From DASUAS01 sp963809795 (lineage in GTDB: Bacteria > Actinomycetota > Acidimicrobiia > IMCC26256 > DASPTH01), in NCBI GenBank assembly GCA_963809795.1, contig CAWELN010000016.1:1-64000 (forward strand): a stretch of DNA of 64,000 bases, given 5' to 3'. This document shows positions 59,919 to 64,000 of this stretch, piece by piece. The first letter of the stretch is position 1. Each line of letters begins with the position of its first letter. The translations under genes and the position numbers were made by a program. The notes below the pieces were generated by a model. It ran no database searches, was not told the DNA's origin, and saw only the letters and a list, made by a program, of their open reading frames with translations.

Positions 59919-59931
59919 GTCGGACTAACGT
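59901..59931 (+). promoter_or_regulatory. candidate promoter of the riboswitch-controlled operon
   Basis: TTGCGT (59901-59906) and TAACGT (59926-59931) are 19 bp apart, a little long. Transcription from here would give the complete riboswitch leader. It overlaps the first codons of the divergent T gene. Confidence 0.3.
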
Positions 59932-59965
59932 GCCCTCTCGACAACGGTTGCGCGCAACCCGGATG

Positions 59966-60110
59966 TTGCGTGCGGTTCCCGGGCTCCGGCCCGGGGACGG
60001 GGGAAGTCGGTGCGAGACCGACGCTGACCCGCAACTGTGAGCGGCTCTGCGGCACCCCGCCGCACTCCGCGAGCCAGGCTACCTGCCGTTGTCCACCGGG
60101 CCACCGGTGC
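59966..60110 (+). promoter_or_regulatory. cobalamin (B12) riboswitch
   Basis: The + strand shows GGGGGAAG, the stem GTCGGT/ACCGAC (60006-60022), the core GCTGACCCGCAACTGTGAG (60023-60041) and the B12 box GAGCCAGGCTACCTGCCG (60071-60088), all in the order of the cobalamin aptamer. A GCCGT/ACGGC hairpin (60122-60139) and GGAGGA (60169-60174) follow before ATG 60183, so control of ribosome access is likely. It governs the secreted alpha-barrel/DUF4430 pair, not the divergent ECF genes. Confidence 0.93.
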
Positions 60111-60182
60111 ACCCGACGGACGCCGTTCAGCAGGACGGCAGGACACGGCCCTCGTGGAAAGGGGCCTCGGAGGACGATTCCC

Positions 60183-61346
60183 ATGTCGCAGGTGCGTCGT
60201 GCGGTCGCGTGGTGCACCACGCTGACCGCCGCCTTCTCGTTCACGCTCTTCTCGTCACCCGCGCAGGCGGCCGACCCCGCGTCGCAGACGACCGCCGACG
60301 CCGCGGTTGCGTGGCTGAAGACCCAGCAGCAGTCCGACGGCGGCTTCGAGCTCGCCATGTTCCCGGGCTTCGAGACGCGCGACGCCTCGCTCGCGATCGC
60401 CGAGGACGCCCAGACCGGTACCACGTGGAGCACCACCGAGGCGCTCGACGCGCTCGGCGCCCTCCACTTCGGCGGCACGCCCGCGGGTGCCACGCCGCTC
60501 GACGCCCTCGACGCCTTCGGTGCCACCGTCACCACGGCCGGCGCCGCGGCCAAGACCATCGTGTTGACCGCCTCGCCGCTCGGCCTCGACCCGTCGGCGT
60601 TCGATCCCGCCGGCGACGGCACCCCGGTGAACCTCGTCGCTCTCCTCGACTCCGGCTGCGCCGCCGACACCGCCTCCTTCGGCCCCGCGTTCAGCGACAC
60701 GCTCTACGGCGTGCTCGCCAAGAAGCTCGTGTGCGGCACGCCGCCGCCCGCCGCGCTGGCGGCCATCCGCGCCGACCAGCAGGCGAACGGTGGCTGGAAC
60801 TTCAACGGCGACCCGACCGGCACCGACGTCGACCCCGACACCACCGCGGTCGCGGTCGAGGCCCTGGTGGCCGGCGGTGCCGACGCCTCCGACCCCGCGG
60901 TGCACGCCGCGCTCGCCTTCTACGCCGCCAACCAGCAGGCCAGCGGTGCGTGGCAGTCCTTCGGCACCGACGACCCCAACTCCACCTCGCTCTCCATCCT
61001 CGCCATCACCGCCGCCGGCTTCGACGTGGAATCGTCGTGCTGGCGCGACACGGCCGACCCGGGTACGGCGGGCAGCGCGTACGCGAGCCCGACCGCGTGG
61101 CTGCGTTCCCAGCAGCTCACCGCGCCGCCGGCCGACGCCGGTCGCATCGCGAGCCCGAACGACAGCTTCGGCGTGAACACGTTCGCCACGTCGCAGACGG
61201 TCGAGGGGCTGCTCCGGTCGTGGTTGCCGATCACCGTCGCGGCCGCGCCGACCTGTGCGGTGCCGCTGACGCCACTCACGCCGGGGTCGGGCGCGCCGGC
61301 GGCGGCGGCCGAGGCCGTGGCGGTGACCCCGCACTTCACCGGATGA
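60183..61346 (+). CDS. secreted alpha/alpha-barrel (prenyltransferase/intrinsic-factor-like) protein
   Basis: The 387-aa product has a signal peptide (VAWCTTLTAAFSFTLFSSPAQAA) and then repeated helical hairpins of the terpenoid-cyclase/prenyltransferase toroid: AAVAWLKTQQQSDGGFEL, ATWSTTEALDALGAL-type, LAAIRADQQANGGWNFNG, TTAVAVEALVAGGADASDPAVHAALAFYAANQQASGAW and STSLSILAITAAGFD. Catalytic DCTAE or DXDD residues are absent. Its place under a B12 riboswitch and its coupling to a DUF4430-like protein point to the N-terminal domain of intrinsic factor/transcobalamin, i.e. corrinoid capture outside the cell. Binding is inferred. Confidence 0.75.
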   Translation: MSQVRRAVAWCTTLTAAFSFTLFSSPAQAADPASQTTADAAVAWLKTQQQSDGGFELAMFPGFETRDASLAIAEDAQTGTTWSTTEALDALGALHFGGTPAGATPLDALDAFGATVTTAGAAAKTIVLTASPLGLDPSAFDPAGDGTPVNLVALLDSGCAADTASFGPAFSDTLYGVLAKKLVCGTPPPAALAAIRADQQANGGWNFNGDPTGTDVDPDTTAVAVEALVAGGADASDPAVHAALAFYAANQQASGAWQSFGTDDPNSTSLSILAITAAGFDVESSCWRDTADPGTAGSAYASPTAWLRSQQLTAPPADAGRIASPNDSFGVNTFATSQTVEGLLRSWLPITVAAAPTCAVPLTPLTPGSGAPAAAAEAVAVTPHFTG

Positions 61347-62227
61347 CCCGCCGCGGGCGCGGCCTGCGGGCCCTGCTCGTCGCGGTGGTGGGCGCGGCGG
61401 CGCTCGGCCTCGGACCGGCCGCGCACGCCGACGTCGACGCGCAGGGGTGCAGCTCGCGCGCGGTGGTCGTCGTCGAACCGGGTCCCGGCGCGGTGTCGAT
61501 CTGCTTCGACGGATCGATCTCCGGCCTCGACGCGCTCCAGCTCGCGGGGGCCAACCCGGTGACCTACGGCTTCGCCGGCCAGGGCGCCGCGGTCTGCCAG
61601 CTGTACGGCGTGGGGAACCCGGCGGACCAGTCGTGCCTCATCGGTCCTGGTGGCCAGTACTGGGCGTACTTCCGCGCCGCGCCCGGCGCGGGAGGCTGGA
61701 CGTACTCGCGCGGCGGTGCCGGCAGCTCCACCGTGGTCGACGGGTCGGTCGAGGGCTGGCGGTACGGCACCGGGGGCGCGCCCGGCTTCGTCTCCTTCTG
61801 CTCGGTGGTGAGCTGTGCGCCGCCACCCACCAACCCGCCCCCGACCGCGCCGCCCGTGACCGCGCCCCCCGTCGCGCCGGCCGGGCCGACCGCGTCGCCG
61901 GCCGGTGGAGGGAACGGCGGTGCCCCCGCGCCGGGCGCGACCGCCACCACCGCGCCGTCGTCCTCCAAGGATGGCAAGAGCGGAGCGGGCGCCGAGTCGG
62001 GCACGGCCGCCGCCACCAGCACGACCGGCGGTTCCGGCGGCAACGGCACGACCGGGAAGCGGCAGGCCCGAGGCGCCGGCGATGCCGTCGCCCTGGGCCC
62101 GGGGAGCGGCTCGGGTGGGGACTCCGGCTCGCCCGTGGGCGTGGTGATCGCGATCGTGGCCGTCGTGCTGGCGGCCGGGACAGGGCTCTGGGTCCGCCAT
62201 CGCCGCCGGGGATCCGCACCCGGCTGA
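61343..62227 (+). CDS. membrane-anchored DUF4430-like beta-domain protein
   Basis: The 294-aa product overlaps the previous stop (ATGA). It has a signal peptide (LRALLVAVVGAAALGLGPAAHA) and a compact domain (about 30-155): ISGLDALQLAGANPVTYGF, GPGGQYWAYFRAAPGAGGWTYSRGGAGSS and GSVEGWRYGTGG. The DALxxAG...YWxYF...EGW pattern resembles DUF4430, the family of the C-terminal beta domain of intrinsic factor. A Pro/Thr/Ser/Gly linker of about 100 residues leads to a C-terminal helix (VGVVIAIVAVVLAAGTGLWV) and a basic tail, so it is fixed to the membrane with the domain outside. Two Cys pairs suggest disulfides. Confidence 0.75.
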   Translation: MTRRGRGLRALLVAVVGAAALGLGPAAHADVDAQGCSSRAVVVVEPGPGAVSICFDGSISGLDALQLAGANPVTYGFAGQGAAVCQLYGVGNPADQSCLIGPGGQYWAYFRAAPGAGGWTYSRGGAGSSTVVDGSVEGWRYGTGGAPGFVSFCSVVSCAPPPTNPPPTAPPVTAPPVAPAGPTASPAGGGNGGAPAPGATATTAPSSSKDGKSGAGAESGTAAATSTTGGSGGNGTTGKRQARGAGDAVALGPGSGSGGDSGSPVGVVIAIVAVVLAAGTGLWVRHRRRGSAPG

Positions 62228-62236
62228 TCCCTCCGG

Positions 62237-62242
62237 TACGGT
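62237..62242 (+). promoter_or_regulatory. -10 element TACGGT, near-leaderless start
   Basis: TACGGT ends 9 nt before ATG 62252 of the methyltransferase. Confidence 0.35.
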
Positions 62243-62251
62243 GCCACGACC

Positions 62252-63163
62252 ATGGCGACGCGCACGCGCACGTTCGGAGCGGGGAACCGCGAGAGTCACG
62301 ACGCCAGCGATTTCTACGCGCGCTTCACCGCGCCCCACCTGTCGAAGGACGCGACCGTCAACCCGTGCGGGGCGGCCGACTCGGTGATCTGCGGTGACGC
62401 GCGCGACATGGCCGATGTCGACGACAACTCCGTCGCGCTGGTGGTCACGTCACCGCCGTACTTCGCGGGCAAGGCGTACGAGACCGACCTCGGCGCCGGC
62501 CACGTCCCCGCCACCTACCTCGAGTACCTCGTCATGCTGCGCGACGTGTTCGCGGAGTGCCTGCGGGTCCTCGAACCGGGCGGTCGGCTGTGCGTCAACG
62601 TCGCCAACCTCGGCCGCAAGCCGTACCGATCGCTGGCCGGCGACGTCACCACCATCCTCCAGGACGAGCTCGCGATGTTGCTGCGGGGCGAGGTCGTCTG
62701 GGTGAAGGCGAAGGGCGCGGCCGGCTCGTGCGCGTTCGGGTCGTACATGAAGGCGTCGAACCCGGTGCTCCGGGATCTCACCGAACGGGTGGTGATCGCG
62801 TCGAAGGGTCGCTTCGACCGCGCCATCCCCGTCAAGGTGCGCGCGGAGCAGGGCCTGCCGCACGTGTCGGACATCAGCAAGGAGGAGTTCCTGGCGTCGA
62901 CCCTCGACGTGTGGGAGATCCGCCCCGAGCGGGCCCGGCGCGTGCACCACCCGGCGCCGTTCCCGGTGGAGCTCCCCGAACGCTTCATCCGGCTCTACAC
63001 GTACGTCGGCGACGTCGTGCTCGACCCGTTCCTCGGCTCCGGCTCCACCGCGGTGGCCGCGGTGCGCACCGGCCGGCGGTACGTCGGCTACGACACCGAT
63101 CCCGAGTACGTCGCCATCGCCGAAGCCCGCATCGACGAGGCCCGGGAACCCACGGCCGACTGA
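62252..63163 (+). CDS. orphan DNA methyltransferase (N4-cytosine/N6-adenine, beta class)
   Basis: The 303-aa product shows motif IV VVTSPPYFAGKAYETD (about 68-75) before motif I VVLDPFLGSGSTAVAAVRTGRRYVGYDTDPEYVAIA (about 256-290), the beta-class order. TSPPY favours N4-cytosine methylation, though N6-adenine enzymes of this class exist. ICGDARDMADVDDNSV at the front is the usual DNA-methylase opening. No restriction endonuclease gene is adjacent, so it is probably a solitary epigenetic or protective enzyme. Recognition site unknown. Confidence 0.88.
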   Translation: MATRTRTFGAGNRESHDASDFYARFTAPHLSKDATVNPCGAADSVICGDARDMADVDDNSVALVVTSPPYFAGKAYETDLGAGHVPATYLEYLVMLRDVFAECLRVLEPGGRLCVNVANLGRKPYRSLAGDVTTILQDELAMLLRGEVVWVKAKGAAGSCAFGSYMKASNPVLRDLTERVVIASKGRFDRAIPVKVRAEQGLPHVSDISKEEFLASTLDVWEIRPERARRVHHPAPFPVELPERFIRLYTYVGDVVLDPFLGSGSTAVAAVRTGRRYVGYDTDPEYVAIAEARIDEAREPTAD

Positions 63164-63242
63164 CGCCGACCTTCGCCGAACCCGGCGCCCGGCCGAGTGA
63201 CGGCGGCGCGGCGGCGGGCCGTACCATCGGGCGCACCTCCTT

Positions 63243-64000
63243 ATGCTCGTCCTCGGCATCAACGTCTCGAGCAACTTCTACCTGCTCACCGCGTTCGGCG
63301 GCGGCGTGATCTCCTTCCTGTCGCCGTGCGTGCTGCCCATCGTGCCCGGCTACCTGAGCCTGATCACGGGGCTGTCGGTGGGCGAGATCCGCGAGCAGCA
63401 ACGGCACTACCTCAAGCGCATCGCCCTCAACACCGGCATGTTCGTCCTCGGCTTCACGGTGGTGTTCGTGCTGCTCGGCCTCATCACCACCGCGGCGGGG
63501 AGCGCGCTCTTCCGCAACCAGGAGACCCTCACCCGCATCTCCGGCGGTCTCGTCCTCCTGATGGCGTGCTACCTCGCGGGTTCGCAGCTGCTCACGACCC
63601 CGCGCCTGTACCAGGAGTTCCGGTTCCAGCCGCATCTCGACCGCTTCGGCCCGGTGGCCGCACCGGTCGCCGGCGCGGCGTTCGGGCTCGGGTGGACACC
63701 CTGCATCGGTCCCGTGCTCGGCGCGGTGCTCGGCTTCGCGGCGGGAGGCGACGACATCGCGCACTCCACGCTGCTGCTCGTCGCGTACTCCCTCGGTCTC
63801 GGCGCCTCCTTCCTCGCCGTCGGCCTGGCGATGGGGAAGCTCACCCGCACCCTGGAGTGGTTCAAGCGCCACTCGCGCGCCATCACGCTGGCCTCGGCCG
63901 CGGTGCTCGCCGTGTTCGGCGTCATCCTGTTGACCGACTCCCTGCCGACGCTGACCGCGCGCATGTCCGACGCGCTCCGTTCGAACGGGTTCGGTTGGCT
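63243..64000 (+). CDS. ccdA: CcdA-like cytochrome c biogenesis membrane protein, 3' end outside window
   Basis: The visible 252 residues begin MLVLGINVSSNFYLLTAFGGGVISFLSPCVLPIVPGYLSLI. SPCVLPIVPGY carries the first redox Cys and GLGWTPCIGPVLGAVLGFAAG the second, the CcdA/DsbD hallmark. Six helices are visible before the window ends. It passes electrons from cytoplasmic thioredoxin across the membrane for heme-protein maturation. A -10-like TACCAT lies upstream at about 63222. ATG 63243 fits the first helix; the protein continues beyond position 64000. Confidence 0.88.
   Translation, partial: MLVLGINVSSNFYLLTAFGGGVISFLSPCVLPIVPGYLSLITGLSVGEIREQQRHYLKRIALNTGMFVLGFTVVFVLLGLITTAAGSALFRNQETLTRISGGLVLLMACYLAGSQLLTTPRLYQEFRFQPHLDRFGPVAAPVAGAAFGLGWTPCIGPVLGAVLGFAAGGDDIAHSTLLLVAYSLGLGASFLAVGLAMGKLTRTLEWFKRHSRAITLASAAVLAVFGVILLTDSLPTLTARMSDALRSNGFGW

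Noticed and set aside
59919..59965. Second cobalamin riboswitch for the ECF operon
   Set aside because: No B12 box or aptamer core is visible on the minus strand, and the leader space is too short.
1..64000. tRNA, rRNA or replication origin
   Set aside because: Intergenic regions are short and I saw no cloverleaf-like, rRNA-like or DnaA-box cluster sequence; a covariance scan would be needed to exclude tRNAs fully.

Overview
The window is GC-rich (about 70%), gene-dense chromosomal DNA. It carries F420/LLM-type flavoenzymes, TetR regulators, a mycothiol-type DinB/MDMPI protein, an ECF41-like sigma factor, steroid-type Ltp2/DUF35 thiolase genes and many probable leaderless promoters. This suggests an Actinomycetota genome, probably a free-living Acidimicrobiia-like lineage. 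That placement is an inference from gene content; no rRNA or tRNA gene was seen.

Layout. 1-8.6 kb: a catabolic-looking cluster (SDR on the minus strand; then GMC oxidoreductase, DUF6457-like protein, SDR, AttH/lipocalin-like protein, PEP-utilising enzyme and molybdopterin oxidoreductase). Every gene of any length here changes reading frame repeatedly, yet all family motifs survive. 8.6-16 kb: membrane protein, TetR, LLM monooxygenase, a solitary xanthine-dehydrogenase-type large subunit with an insertion, a YozE-like protein, and an ECF41-like sigma factor beside an NAD(P)-binding oxidoreductase that has a matching ECF41-type promoter. 16-32 kb: an MFS exporter fused to a TetR-like domain, acyl-CoA and amidohydrolase enzymes, a split MprF-like pair, and an Ltp2-like thiolase/DUF35/double CaiB operon. 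32-36 kb: pantothenate kinase, MDMPI-like protein, an esterase-thioredoxin fusion and SelD. 36.1-37.8 kb: a 1.7-kb integrated islet with 40-bp direct repeats, one lower-GC ATP-grasp cargo gene and an integrase remnant, inserted at the 3' end of an NlpC/P60 gene. 38-49 kb: cell-wall, MBL and acyl-CoA genes, including candidates for the last three steps of the ethylmalonyl-CoA pathway. 49-56 kb: a MarR-controlled ABC exporter, MBL hydrolase, flavin reductase, MauE-like protein, sulfotransferase and quinone oxidoreductase.

56.3-62.2 kb is the most coherent candidate system. A complete ECF transporter (S, fused A-A, T) runs leftward. Diverging from it, a cobalamin riboswitch heads a two-gene operon. 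The first gene encodes a secreted alpha/alpha-barrel protein; the second encodes a DUF4430-like beta-domain protein with a C-terminal membrane anchor. Together they resemble the two domains of animal intrinsic factor/transcobalamin, split into two proteins. The window ends with an orphan DNA methyltransferase and the start of a CcdA gene.

Beyond 8.6 kb only four single-base frame disruptions are visible, each in a short G/C run. This supports base-calling or assembly error, with the left end perhaps at low coverage, rather than gene decay.
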